Under the pieces are notes generated by a model. That model did not search any database, was not told the DNA's origin, and worked only from the letters and a program-made list of their open reading frames with translations. The position numbers and the translations under genes are program-made. This document shows positions 1 to 6,144 of a stretch of 9,016 nucleotides of DNA, piece after piece (position 1 is the first letter of the stretch; the number at the start of each line of letters is the position of its first letter). Source of the stretch: Oscillospiraceae bacterium (GTDB lineage Bacteria; Bacillota; Clostridia; Oscillospirales; Oscillospiraceae); NCBI GenBank assembly GCA_016295225.1, contig JAEDLP010000075.1, positions 1 through 9,016 of the forward strand. The letters run 5' to 3'.

Positions 1-1774
1 GGTCGGTGCCGGTGCCGTCGTCCAGGGTGAACTTCAGCAGCTTCTTGGACTTCTTTACGGCCTCGCAGGCCTTGACCTTCACCACGCGGAAGTCGGACTT
101 GACGAAGGTGTCGAAGTCCACTTCTTCCTCCCAGGGCTCCAGCTCGATGGCGGGCTTGGCAGGCGCTGCGGCAGCCTGACGGGCGGCTTCCAGCTCCTCC
201 AGGGCCTTTTCCATGTCGATGCGGGGGAAGAGGTTCTCGCCCTTGGTGACGGCGGCTCCTTCCTCCCGGCTGCCCCAGACAGCGGCGGACTTCCAGGTCT
301 GGACCTCGGGCGCGGCCCCGGTCTGGGCGAAGAGCTTCTCGCAGGACTCAGGGATGAAGGGGGACAGCAGGATGCCGCAGATGCGGGTGGCCTCCAGCAG
401 GTTATACAGGACGTGAGCCAGACGGCCGCCGTTGGCCTCCATGTCCTTGGCCAGGGTCCAGGGGGTGGACTCGTCGATATACTTGTTGGCCCGCTGGATG
501 ACCTTGAAGACCTCGTCCAGAGCCTTGTGGGGGGCGCAGGACTCCATGTTCTCCTCATAGCGGTCCCGCAGGGTGGAGGCCATGGTGATCAGGTCGGTGT
601 CAAAGGGTTCGGGAGCGTTCCAGGTCTTGCAGCCGGCGGGCAGGGAGCCGCCAAAATACTTCTGGACCATGGCGGTGGTGCGGCTGACCAGGTTGCCCAG
701 GTCGTTGGCCAGGTCCACGTTGATGGTCTGGATCAGCAGCTCATTGGAGAAGTTGCCGTCGGAGCCGAAGGGGAAGGTGCGCATCAGGAAAAAGCGCAGA
801 GCGTCCACGCCGAACTTCTCGGCCAAAATGTAGGGGTCCACCACGTTGCCCTTGGACTTGGACATCTTGCCGCCGTCCAGCAGCAGCCAGCCGTGGCCGA
901 AGACCCGCTTGGGCAGGGGCATCTCCATGCTCATCAGCATGGCGGGCCAGATGATGGAGTGGAAACGGACGATCTCCTTGCCCACGAAGTGGTAGTCGGC
1001 GGGCCAGTAGTGGTCGTAGTCGTCATACTTGTCGTTGTACAGGCCCAGGGCAGTGGTGTAGTTGAACAGGGCGTCCACCCACACGTAGACCACATGGCCG
1101 GGGTCGAAGTCAACGGGCACGCCCCAGGAGAAGGAGGTGCGGGAGACGCACAGGTCCTCCAGGCCGGGCTTGATGAAGTTGTTCACCATCTCATTGACTC
1201 GGGAGCGGGGCTGCAGGAAGTCGGTGTTCTCCAGCAGATCCTGGACCCGGTCGGCGTACTTGGAGAGCCGGAAGAAGTAGGCCTCTTCCTCAGCGTCCTG
1301 AACCTCCCGGCCGCAGTCGGGGCACTTGCCGTCCACCAGCTGGCTCTCAGTCCAGAAGGACTCGCAGGGCTTGCAGTACTTGCCCACGTACTTACCCTTG
1401 TAGATGTCGCCCTTCTCGTACATCTTCTTAAAGATCTTCTGGATGGCGGCCACGTGGTAGTCGTCGGTGGTGCGGATGAAGCGGTCGTTGGAGATGTTCA
1501 TCAGCTTCCACAGGTCCAGAACGCCCCGTTCGCCGGTGACGATGTTGTCCACGAACTCCTGGGGGGTGACACCGGCCTCCTTGGCCTTGTCCTCAATCTT
1601 CTGGCCGTGTTCGTCAGTGCCGGTGAGGAACATGACGTCGCAGCCCTGGAGCCGCTTATAGCGGGCCATGGCGTCGGTGGCCACGGTGCAGTAGGTGTGG
1701 CCGATGTGGAGCTTATCCGAGGGGTAGTAGATAGGGGTGGTGATATAAAATTTCTTCTTCTGATCTCTTTCCAT
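1..1774 (-). CDS. metG: Methionyl-tRNA synthetase (MetRS), 3' end outside window
   Basis: MetRS charges tRNA-Met with methionine in the cytoplasm, using ATP. The 591 visible residues show the class I signature HIGH at 23-26 (after ITTPIYYPSDKL), a zinc knuckle with C134-x2-C137 and C151-x2-C154, and KMSKS at 303-307. The helix-bundle anticodon domain follows, with the conserved PW (W439) in a DESTPWTLAKD context. A C-terminal EMAPII/Arc1p-like tRNA-binding domain begins near residue 550 and is cut at the window edge. Bacillus-type MetRS with this domain is about 650-665 residues, so roughly 60-70 are missing. These motifs all lie in one frame, so I see no frameshift. I chose the ATG at 1774 because GGAGGAG (1781-1787) lies 6 bases upstream; an in-frame ATG at 1789 would overlap that site. 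The roughly 100-base gap to the upstream membrane gene has no terminator. It has at best a weak promoter-like TTGCGA/TACGAT pair with a short spacer, and too little room for a T-box. Confidence 0.97.
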   Translation of the reverse strand, partial: MERDQKKKFYITTPIYYPSDKLHIGHTYCTVATDAMARYKRLQGCDVMFLTGTDEHGQKIEDKAKEAGVTPQEFVDNIVTGERGVLDLWKLMNISNDRFIRTTDDYHVAAIQKIFKKMYEKGDIYKGKYVGKYCKPCESFWTESQLVDGKCPDCGREVQDAEEEAYFFRLSKYADRVQDLLENTDFLQPRSRVNEMVNNFIKPGLEDLCVSRTSFSWGVPVDFDPGHVVYVWVDALFNYTTALGLYNDKYDDYDHYWPADYHFVGKEIVRFHSIIWPAMLMSMEMPLPKRVFGHGWLLLDGGKMSKSKGNVVDPYILAEKFGVDALRFFLMRTFPFGSDGNFSNELLIQTINVDLANDLGNLVSRTTAMVQKYFGGSLPAGCKTWNAPEPFDTDLITMASTLRDRYEENMESCAPHKALDEVFKVIQRANKYIDESTPWTLAKDMEANGGRLAHVLYNLLEATRICGILLSPFIPESCEKLFAQTGAAPEVQTWKSAAVWGSREEGAAVTKGENLFPRIDMEKALEELEAARQAAAAPAKPAIELEPWEEEVDFDTFVKSDFRVVKVKACEAVKKSKKLLKFTLDDGTGTD

Positions 1775-1780
1775 TGTGTA

Positions 1781-1787
1781 CTCCTCC
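1781..1787 (-). promoter_or_regulatory. Ribosome binding site deciding the metG start
   Basis: GGAGGAG on the minus strand, 6 bases before the ATG at 1774. It overlaps the alternative in-frame ATG at 1787-1789 and so argues against that longer start. Confidence 0.8.
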
Positions 1788-1876
1788 ATGCGCACAGAGC
1801 GCTAATTTTTTCGATATCGTAATGAACCAGAGGCATTCGCAATACAACCCGCCTCGTTGCAGGGGCGTTGATCAAC

Positions 1877-2746
1877 TCAGGGGTCGTTCTTCTCTGGAGC
1901 CGGGCCGCAGCCGGTGCAGCCCTGGCAGGAGCCGCCGCAGGTGGGCAGGCCCTCGGGGGGCTGGGGCTTGGCGTCGTTGGTCAGCAGGATGGACGCCATG
2001 GACAGCAGGTAGAAGATCATGGCCATGAGCAGGGCCACGTCGCACATGGGCAGGCCGTCCCCCAGGACCATGATGCAGAAGGAAGCCCCCAGCAGACAGG
2101 TGATCAGGGCCCCCTTCACCTGGCCCTTACCAAAGGCGAACCCCGGCAGGAGGTAGCAGGCCACCATGGACAGCATCACCGCCAGCAGGGAAAAGACGTA
2201 CTGCTCCATCACCGGGTCCTGGGCCCAGTTCTGATAGTTGGCCATGACCCAAAGGCAGCCCACCAGACTGGGCAGCAGCACCCAGACGGACTTCACCTGC
2301 TGGCCGCTCTTCATCTTCTGGACGGTGAACCAGACCCCTGCGGCGGCAGCCAGGCAGGCCACCCCCAGGATGGGCCGCACAATGCTCACGGTGCGGGCGC
2401 CGGTGAAGAGATCCACCGGGGCAGAGACAAAGGACTCCACATTGAAGAATCCGGCCGCCAGCAGCAGGACCGCCCCGGCCATGACCCCCGAGAGCTGGAT
2501 CATGGAGGTGGTGCGGAAGGCGCTGGTGTAGCATTTCTCAAAGGTACGGTGTTTGCCCAGGCTCAGGCCGATGACCACCAGAGCGGTGACCACCGCCACC
2601 GCCCACATGGCGCAGGTGGCCGGCTGGCCGGCAATGGGCAGGCCGGTGCCCGGCTCAAAGGCGGTGTTCAGCTGGAACTGCCGCACCGCCAGCCCGAGGA
2701 TACCCCCCGCCACGGAAACGGCGGGCAGGACCACTGCTTTGCGCAT
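1877..2746 (-). CDS. Unknown 8-TM membrane protein with Cys-rich C-terminal tail
   Basis: I do not recognise the family. The 289-residue protein is strongly hydrophobic, with about eight predicted membrane segments (roughly 4-23, 43-64, 87-106, 124-141, 153-171, 183-202, 210-228, 234-255). Loops with several Lys/Arg (64-80, 143-152, 206-211) alternate with neutral or acidic ones, which by the positive-inside rule puts both termini in the cytoplasm. The tail after about residue 257 is proline-rich (PQPPEGLP), then carries four cysteines in eleven residues (C270, C274, C277, C280; CGGSCQGCTGCG). This could bind a metal or Fe-S cluster or be redox-active; that is inference. AAAGGAG (2756-2762) lies 9 bases before the ATG. 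The gene is divergent from the helicase and upstream of metG on the same strand. The lack of a terminator before metG allows co-transcription, but no functional link is evident. Confidence 0.85.
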   Translation of the reverse strand: MRKAVVLPAVSVAGGILGLAVRQFQLNTAFEPGTGLPIAGQPATCAMWAVAVVTALVVIGLSLGKHRTFEKCYTSAFRTTSMIQLSGVMAGAVLLLAAGFFNVESFVSAPVDLFTGARTVSIVRPILGVACLAAAAGVWFTVQKMKSGQQVKSVWVLLPSLVGCLWVMANYQNWAQDPVMEQYVFSLLAVMLSMVACYLLPGFAFGKGQVKGALITCLLGASFCIMVLGDGLPMCDVALLMAMIFYLLSMASILLTNDAKPQPPEGLPTCGGSCQGCTGCGPAPEKNDP

Positions 2747-2810
2747 AAAAAAGAACTCCTTTCACGGGAAAACAAGGAGGGTTCCATCTCCCAAAAAATC
2801 GGTACTCTAC

Positions 2811-2819
2811 ATCTTATCA
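2811..2819 (-). promoter_or_regulatory. Probable extended -10 promoter for the membrane protein gene
   Basis: The minus strand reads TGATAAGAT, an extended -10 element (TGn plus TAAGAT). No good -35 box sits 16-18 bases upstream, which extended -10 promoters can tolerate. Initiation just downstream would give a leader of roughly 55-60 nt before the ATG at 2746. If this is the main promoter, the terminator at 2861-2896 lies upstream of it and does not attenuate the gene. Confidence 0.4.
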
Positions 2820-2860
2820 CAGAATACAGAAAAACGCACGGAGATTTTATGGTTTTGAAG

Positions 2861-2896
2861 AAAAAATTTCCCCAGGGGGGCTCCCCTGGGAGGAAA
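2861..2896 (-). terminator. Minus-strand intrinsic terminator with no assigned transcript
   Basis: Read on the minus strand, TTTCC, a 2-nt bulge, CCAGGGG, the loop AGCC, CCCCTGG and GGAAA form a 12-bp stem followed directly by TTTTTT (plus-strand A-run 2861-2866). This is a textbook factor-independent terminator. It lies between two divergent genes, so no annotated gene ends here. It must serve either a short minus-strand RNA starting near 2950-2990 or an attenuator in a longer leader of the membrane protein gene. Plus-strand bases 2892-2904 (GGAAA-GGC-TTTCC) can form a small competing hairpin that uses the base of the terminator stem. Confidence 0.6.
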
Positions 2897-2934
2897 GGCT
2901 TTCCACACCGTTTTGCAAACTGCTATCCTCCCTC

Positions 2935-2963
2935 TTGCAACCCAGCCTCTGTTGTGATATGAT
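2935..2963 (+). promoter_or_regulatory. Sigma-A type promoter of the helicase operon
   Basis: TTGCAA (2935-2940), a 17-base spacer and TATGAT (2958-2963) match the housekeeping consensus well. Initiation near 2970 would give a 5' UTR of about 68 nt. A TATAAT-like sequence a few bases further on (2967-2972) has no partner -35 box. The surrounding 2950-3000 stretch is unusually A/T-rich for this window. Confidence 0.75.
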
Positions 2964-2995
2964 TCGTATAATATAGAAGTATTTTACAAATTTAG

Positions 2996-3020
2996 CTGCC
3001 TTTCTCTCGAAACCCGGCAG
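2996..3020 (+). promoter_or_regulatory. Hairpin in the helicase 5' UTR
   Basis: CTGCC (2996-3000) pairs with GGCAG (3016-3020). Stacked inside, TTTC (3001-3004) pairs with GAAA (3009-3012) around a TCTC loop, leaving a CCC bulge: nine base pairs in total. It ends 3 bases before the ribosome binding site (AAAGGA, 3024-3029) without covering it. It could stabilise the mRNA or be a target of the encoded helicase; no function is shown by the sequence. Confidence 0.35.
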
Positions 3021-3037
3021 AACAAAGGACTTGTTTT

Positions 3038-4180
3038 ATGGAAATCAACGGCATTGAGGTCGAACTGGACCTCCGATACAGCGAAATGAATCTCTCCGAG
3101 GGGATCAGGAAGGCCCTGGATCAGAAGGGCTTCACCCTGGCCACCCCCGTGCAGGGCGGTGCCATCCCCTGTTTTAAAGACGGCAAAGACGTGATGGCCA
3201 AGGCCCCCACCGGCTCCGGCAAGACCTTCGCCTTTGGCATCCCCATGATCGAGGACACCGACCCCGAGGGGACCGATATCACCGGCCTCATCCTGGCCCC
3301 CACCCGGGAGCTGGCCCTCCAGATCCAGGACGAGCTGCGCTCCCTGTGCACCTATCTGCCCGGCATCCGCATCGCCTGTCTCTACGGTGGTCAGCCCATC
3401 GACCGGCAGATCACCACCCTGAAAAAGCGGCCCCAGATCATCGTGGCCACCCCCGGCCGCCTCATGGACCACATGAAGCGCCGCACCGTCCGCCTGGGCA
3501 AGGTGAAGACCGTGGTGCTGGACGAGGCCGACCGGATGCTGGACATGGGCTTCATCAAGGACGTGACCCATATCTTGAAGCAGATCCCCAACCGGAAGAA
3601 CCTGGGCCTCTTCTCGGCCACCATATCCCGGGAGGTCATGGACATCTCCTGGGTCTACCAGCGTGACCCGGTGGAGATCGTGGTTCGCCCCGTGGAGGAG
3701 AACAAACCCAACATCAGCCAGTACCGCATCAAGGTGGACATGGGCGGCAAGGTGGACCTGCTGGCCAATATCCTGGAAAAAAAGCATCTGGACCGGGTCA
3801 TCGTCTTCTGCAACACCAAGAACACCACCGACCGCATCACCGGTCTTTTGAAAATGAAGGGGGTCTCCGCCCAGTGCATCCACGGCGACCTGAGCCAGAA
3901 GGTCCGGGAGAAGGTTCTCTCCTCCTTCCGCAAGGGAGAGCTGCGGGTGCTGGTGGCCACCGACGTGGCCGCCCGTGGCCTGGATATCGACGACGTGGAC
4001 GCCGTCATCAATTATGATATCCCCGAAGAAGGGGAATACTATGTCCACCGCATCGGCCGCACCGGCCGGGCCAAGAACCAGGGCGCGGCCTACAACCTGC
4101 TCTCCTCCGTCACCGAGGAGATCCGGCTGGACGCCATCGTCCGCAACAACCAGTACGAGATCGAAACCATTACCATTTGA
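3038..4180 (+). CDS. DEAD-box ATP-dependent RNA helicase, minimal core
   Basis: This 380-residue superfamily 2 RNA helicase should unwind or remodel RNA in the cytoplasm using ATP. All core motifs are present in order: Q-motif region GFTLATPVQ (31-39), motif I APTGSGKT (56-63, catalytic Lys62), Ia APTREL (87-92), TPGR (138-141), II DEAD (162-165), III SAT (193-195), IV VIVFCNT (254-260), V ATDVAARGLDI (307-317) and VI HRIGRTGR (337-344). The protein stops about 36 residues after motif VI, so it has no basic or RRM-like C-terminal extension such as those that give CshA, DeaD and DbpA their RNA specificity. RNA targeting may therefore depend on partner proteins (inference). AAAGGA (3024-3029) lies 8 bases before the ATG. 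It leads a three-gene run; the next ATG is 40 bases after its stop. Assigning it to CshA, CshB or another named subgroup would need a phylogeny, so no symbol is given. Confidence 0.97.
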   Translation: MEINGIEVELDLRYSEMNLSEGIRKALDQKGFTLATPVQGGAIPCFKDGKDVMAKAPTGSGKTFAFGIPMIEDTDPEGTDITGLILAPTRELALQIQDELRSLCTYLPGIRIACLYGGQPIDRQITTLKKRPQIIVATPGRLMDHMKRRTVRLGKVKTVVLDEADRMLDMGFIKDVTHILKQIPNRKNLGLFSATISREVMDISWVYQRDPVEIVVRPVEENKPNISQYRIKVDMGGKVDLLANILEKKHLDRVIVFCNTKNTTDRITGLLKMKGVSAQCIHGDLSQKVREKVLSSFRKGELRVLVATDVAARGLDIDDVDAVINYDIPEEGEYYVHRIGRTGRAKNQGAAYNLLSSVTEEIRLDAIVRNNQYEIETITI

Positions 4181-4220
4181 TCTCCGATCTCTCCATTTCA
4201 AAGGAATCCTGCAATATTTT

Positions 4221-5141
4221 ATGATAGAATTTCAAGATCCCACCCCCTCTGACCGCTGCTGGGCCACCGCCCTGGCCACCCTGGAAGGAACTCCCCTCTG
4301 CGACTACAGCTTTCCCGTCCTCTTCTGCTGGCAGCAGACCTACGGCTTTCAGATCGCCCGGCTGAACCGGCGGATGCTGGTTCGGCTGGAATCCTCCCGT
4401 GGGCCGGCCTATCTGTGGCCGGTAGGGGACGGCGACCCCACCCCGGCTCTGGAGGCCCTGACCCGGGAGGCCCACAGCCAGGGCCACCCTTTGCGGCTGA
4501 TCTGCCTGGGCCAGTACCACAAAAACTGGCTGGACGACCGGTACCCCGGCCGCTTCACCTTTGCCGAAGTCCGGGACAGCTTTGACTACCTCTACTCCGT
4601 GGACCGCCTGGCCGATCTGCCCGGTAAAAAGCTCCACGCCAAGCGCAACCACATCCACCGGCTGGACGACCGCTGTCCCGGCTGGACCTGGGCGCCCCTG
4701 ACCGACGGGGACATCCCCGCCTGCCTGGCCATGAGCGAGGCCTGGTATCAGGAGGCCCGGCTCCGGGACACCCCCGACGCCCTCTCCACCCTGGAGGACG
4801 AGCACCGGGCCCTGGGTCTGGCCATGGAGCACCGCCGGGCCCTGGGTCTGGAGGGCGTGGTCCTCCGCTGGCAGGGGGAAGTTTTTGCCTTCGCCCTGGG
4901 AGCTCCCCTGACGGATACCGTCTTCGACGTCCACTTTGAGCGGGCCAGAAACGACATCCAGGGGGCCTACCCCGCCGTGAACCGGTCTTTCGCCCAGTAC
5001 GTGCGGAACCGCTATCCCCGGATTCGCTACCTGAACCGGGAGGACGACATGGGCATCGAGGGCCTGCGCAAGGCCAAGCTGTCCTACTACCCAGACTATC
5101 TCCAAGTAAACTTCTGCGCCGTGGAAACGGAAGCAGTTTAA
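4221..5141 (+). CDS. DUF2156 / phosphatidylglycerol lysyltransferase C-domain-like protein
   Basis: This 306-residue soluble protein resembles the DUF2156 family, the GNAT-fold domain at the C-terminus of MprF lysyl-phosphatidylglycerol synthases. Supporting landmarks are KKLHAKRNHIHRL (136-148), matching the family's K-x-RNH-like segment, and the closing NREDDMGIEGLRKAKLSYYP (272-291), typical of this group. There are no membrane segments, so it is not a complete MprF flippase-synthase. Transfer of an aminoacyl or acyl group is plausible, but the acceptor is unknown. The ATG at 4221 is the first reasonable start after the helicase stop. The frame is open further upstream, but only as antisense-free overlap with the helicase. 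Its ribosome site is weak: AAAGGA (4199-4204) is about 16 bases away, so translation may be partly coupled to the helicase gene. Residues 195-210 contain a duplicated HRALGL, reflecting a small in-frame DNA repeat. Confidence 0.85.
   Translation: MIEFQDPTPSDRCWATALATLEGTPLCDYSFPVLFCWQQTYGFQIARLNRRMLVRLESSRGPAYLWPVGDGDPTPALEALTREAHSQGHPLRLICLGQYHKNWLDDRYPGRFTFAEVRDSFDYLYSVDRLADLPGKKLHAKRNHIHRLDDRCPGWTWAPLTDGDIPACLAMSEAWYQEARLRDTPDALSTLEDEHRALGLAMEHRRALGLEGVVLRWQGEVFAFALGAPLTDTVFDVHFERARNDIQGAYPAVNRSFAQYVRNRYPRIRYLNREDDMGIEGLRKAKLSYYPDYLQVNFCAVETEAV
4805..4851 (+). repeat. In-frame micro-duplication inside the DUF2156 gene
   Basis: The 17-base block CCGGGCCCTGGGTCTGG occurs at 4805-4821 and again at 4835-4851, a 30-base (10-codon) offset. 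GAGCACCG also precedes both copies (4800-4807 and 4827-4834). The protein therefore repeats HRALGL. This looks like a slippage-type duplication in a GC-rich stretch. Confidence 0.7.
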
Positions 5142-5213
5142 TCGGGGTATGTCACCGAAGATCGAAGGATCCTCCTTGATGAAGCCCCATCTTTACGTAA
5201 GGAGGAAATCAAC
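5142..5213 (+). promoter_or_regulatory. Structured leader of the GNAT gene with SD-sequestering potential
   Basis: The spacer between the DUF2156 stop and the GNAT start can fold two incompatible ways. TCCTCCTT (5170-5177) is perfectly complementary to AAGGAGGA (5199-5206), which contains the Shine-Dalgarno sequence, and an inner GATG/CATC helix (5178-5181/5188-5191) would stack within the loop. Alternatively AAGGA (5165-5169) pairs with TCCTT (5173-5177), extended by ATC/GAT across a bulged G, which uses up the anti-SD bases and frees the ribosome site. A short open frame, ATG 5149 to TGA 5217, also crosses the whole leader. The complementarity is directly visible; regulation is inferred. 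Confidence 0.45.
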
Positions 5214-6092
5214 ATGATCAACATTCGCCAAGCAACGCCCGACGAGCTCCCTCAGATCAAGGATCTATGGAAGAAGTGCTTCGGGGACCCCAGCGCCTAC
5301 ATCGACGTTTTCTTCCAGAAGTTTGCCGCCGTCGACCAGGTTCTGGTGGTGGAGGAGGCCGGAGAGATCAACTCCATGGCCGTCATGCTCCCCTCCAATC
5401 TGGAGCTGTCCGACGGCAATGTAGTCCCCGTGGGATATGTCTACGCCCTGGCCACTAACCCCTACATGCAGGGCAAAGGCCACGCCCGTCAGCTGCTGGC
5501 CTACGCCGACCAGTACCTGAAAGAGAAAGGCATGAAGGCCATGATCCTGGTCCCCGCCTCTCCCTCTCTCCACCGGTTCTTCGACGCCCTGGGGATGGAC
5601 GAGTGCTTCTCCACCCGGAAGGTGGAGATCCTCACCTCCAACCTCACTGGCAACACCGAAGGAGCCTCCATGGAGGTCATCTCCCCCAGCGAGTACAACG
5701 AGATCCGGGAGAGCTTCCTTATGCGCACCTTCCACATGACCTACTCCGACCACATGATCCAGTTCCAGCAGATCGGCAGCCACCTGTCCGGCGGCGACCT
5801 GTACAAGATCGTGGTGGACGGCGAGGTGGGCTGCGCCGCCATCGAGTATGTCCAGCAGCGCCGCCTGCTGGTGAAGGAGCTCATCCTCTCCCCTGAAAAG
5901 ATGGCCAAGGCGGTGGAGATCATCGCCAGCCAGATGGAGGCCTCCCGCTACCATATCCGCACCCCCGCCTTCTGGGACGGCCTGCCCGGCAGCTACCCCC
6001 AGTCTTTCGGCATGATCAAGTGGTACGACCATGGTCTGAAGAACAAGTGGTTCTCCCGACAGGACGCCTACCTTGGTCTGGCCTTCGACTGA
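5214..6092 (+). CDS. GNAT family N-acetyltransferase with second GNAT-like half
   Basis: The N-terminal half is a GNAT acetyl-CoA-dependent acyltransferase domain. It opens with IRQATPDELPQIKDLWKKCF (4-23), and the cofactor-binding strand-loop YALATNPYMQGKGHARQLL (77-95) contains the Q-x-x-G-x-G/A pyrophosphate loop QGKGHA (86-91). The ILVPASPSLHRFFDALGM stretch (111-128) is the usual motif B region. Residues 150-292 carry a further region with a GNAT-like KELILSPEKMAKAVEIIASQ segment (221-240) but no clear pyrophosphate loop, so it is probably a degenerate second GNAT fold. At 292 residues it is about twice a single-domain GNAT. The substrate cannot be named. TAAGGAGG (5198-5205), 8 bases before the ATG, is the strongest ribosome site among these three genes, but see the leader that can hide it. 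It is the last gene before a strong terminator. Confidence 0.9.
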   Translation: MINIRQATPDELPQIKDLWKKCFGDPSAYIDVFFQKFAAVDQVLVVEEAGEINSMAVMLPSNLELSDGNVVPVGYVYALATNPYMQGKGHARQLLAYADQYLKEKGMKAMILVPASPSLHRFFDALGMDECFSTRKVEILTSNLTGNTEGASMEVISPSEYNEIRESFLMRTFHMTYSDHMIQFQQIGSHLSGGDLYKIVVDGEVGCAAIEYVQQRRLLVKELILSPEKMAKAVEIIASQMEASRYHIRTPAFWDGLPGSYPQSFGMIKWYDHGLKNKWFSRQDAYLGLAFD

Positions 6093-6107
6093 TTGGAATT
6101 ATTTTTT

Positions 6108-6136
6108 AAGAGACGCCCGCGGGCGTCTCTTTTTTT
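6108..6136 (+). terminator. Rho-independent terminator of the helicase-GNAT run
   Basis: AAGAGACGCCC (6108-6118) and GGGCGTCTCTT (6121-6131) are perfect complements around a GC centre and are followed by a run of seven T (6130-6136). It closes the plus-strand genes 15 bases after the GNAT stop. lrgB ends convergently at 6145, so its transcript also meets this hairpin, but on that strand the stem is followed by TTAAAAAA rather than a T-run and termination should be weaker. Confidence 0.93.
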
Positions 6137-6144
6137 CTTTCTCC

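Noticed and set aside
413..1822. Long plus-strand open frame (469 codons) opposite metG
   Set aside because: It is antisense to an unmistakable MetRS. Its product is a Val/Gly/His/Leu-rich string typical of a shadow frame in GC-rich coding DNA, with no domain or ribosome site.
1775..1876. Possible T-box leader before metG
   Set aside because: Only about 100 bases lie between the upstream stop and metG. I see no T-box consensus (TGGNACCGCG-like) and no terminator hairpin with a T-run. The short palindromes GTTGATCAAC (1867-1876) and CGATATCG (1812-1819) are too small to interpret.
1868..2962. Plus-strand open frame (364 codons) opposite the membrane protein
   Set aside because: His/Gly/Gln-rich shadow product. 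The minus-strand frame has clear membrane segments and a good ribosome site, so it is the real gene.
2984..4201. Long minus-strand open frame (405 codons) opposite the helicase
   Set aside because: It mirrors the helicase codons in the complementary frame, has a Gly/Asp/His/Val-biased composition, and carries no recognisable motif.
3975..4220. Upstream extension of the DUF2156 frame into the helicase gene
   Set aside because: The extension is Pro/Ser/Thr-rich, overlaps the helicase C-terminus including its conserved motif VI, and is an out-of-frame reading. The ATG at 4221 gives a normal family length.
4170..5105. Minus-strand open frame (311 codons) opposite the DUF2156 gene
   Set aside because: Shadow frame with low-complexity Gly/Val/Pro/Gln composition, lying wholly against a supported gene.
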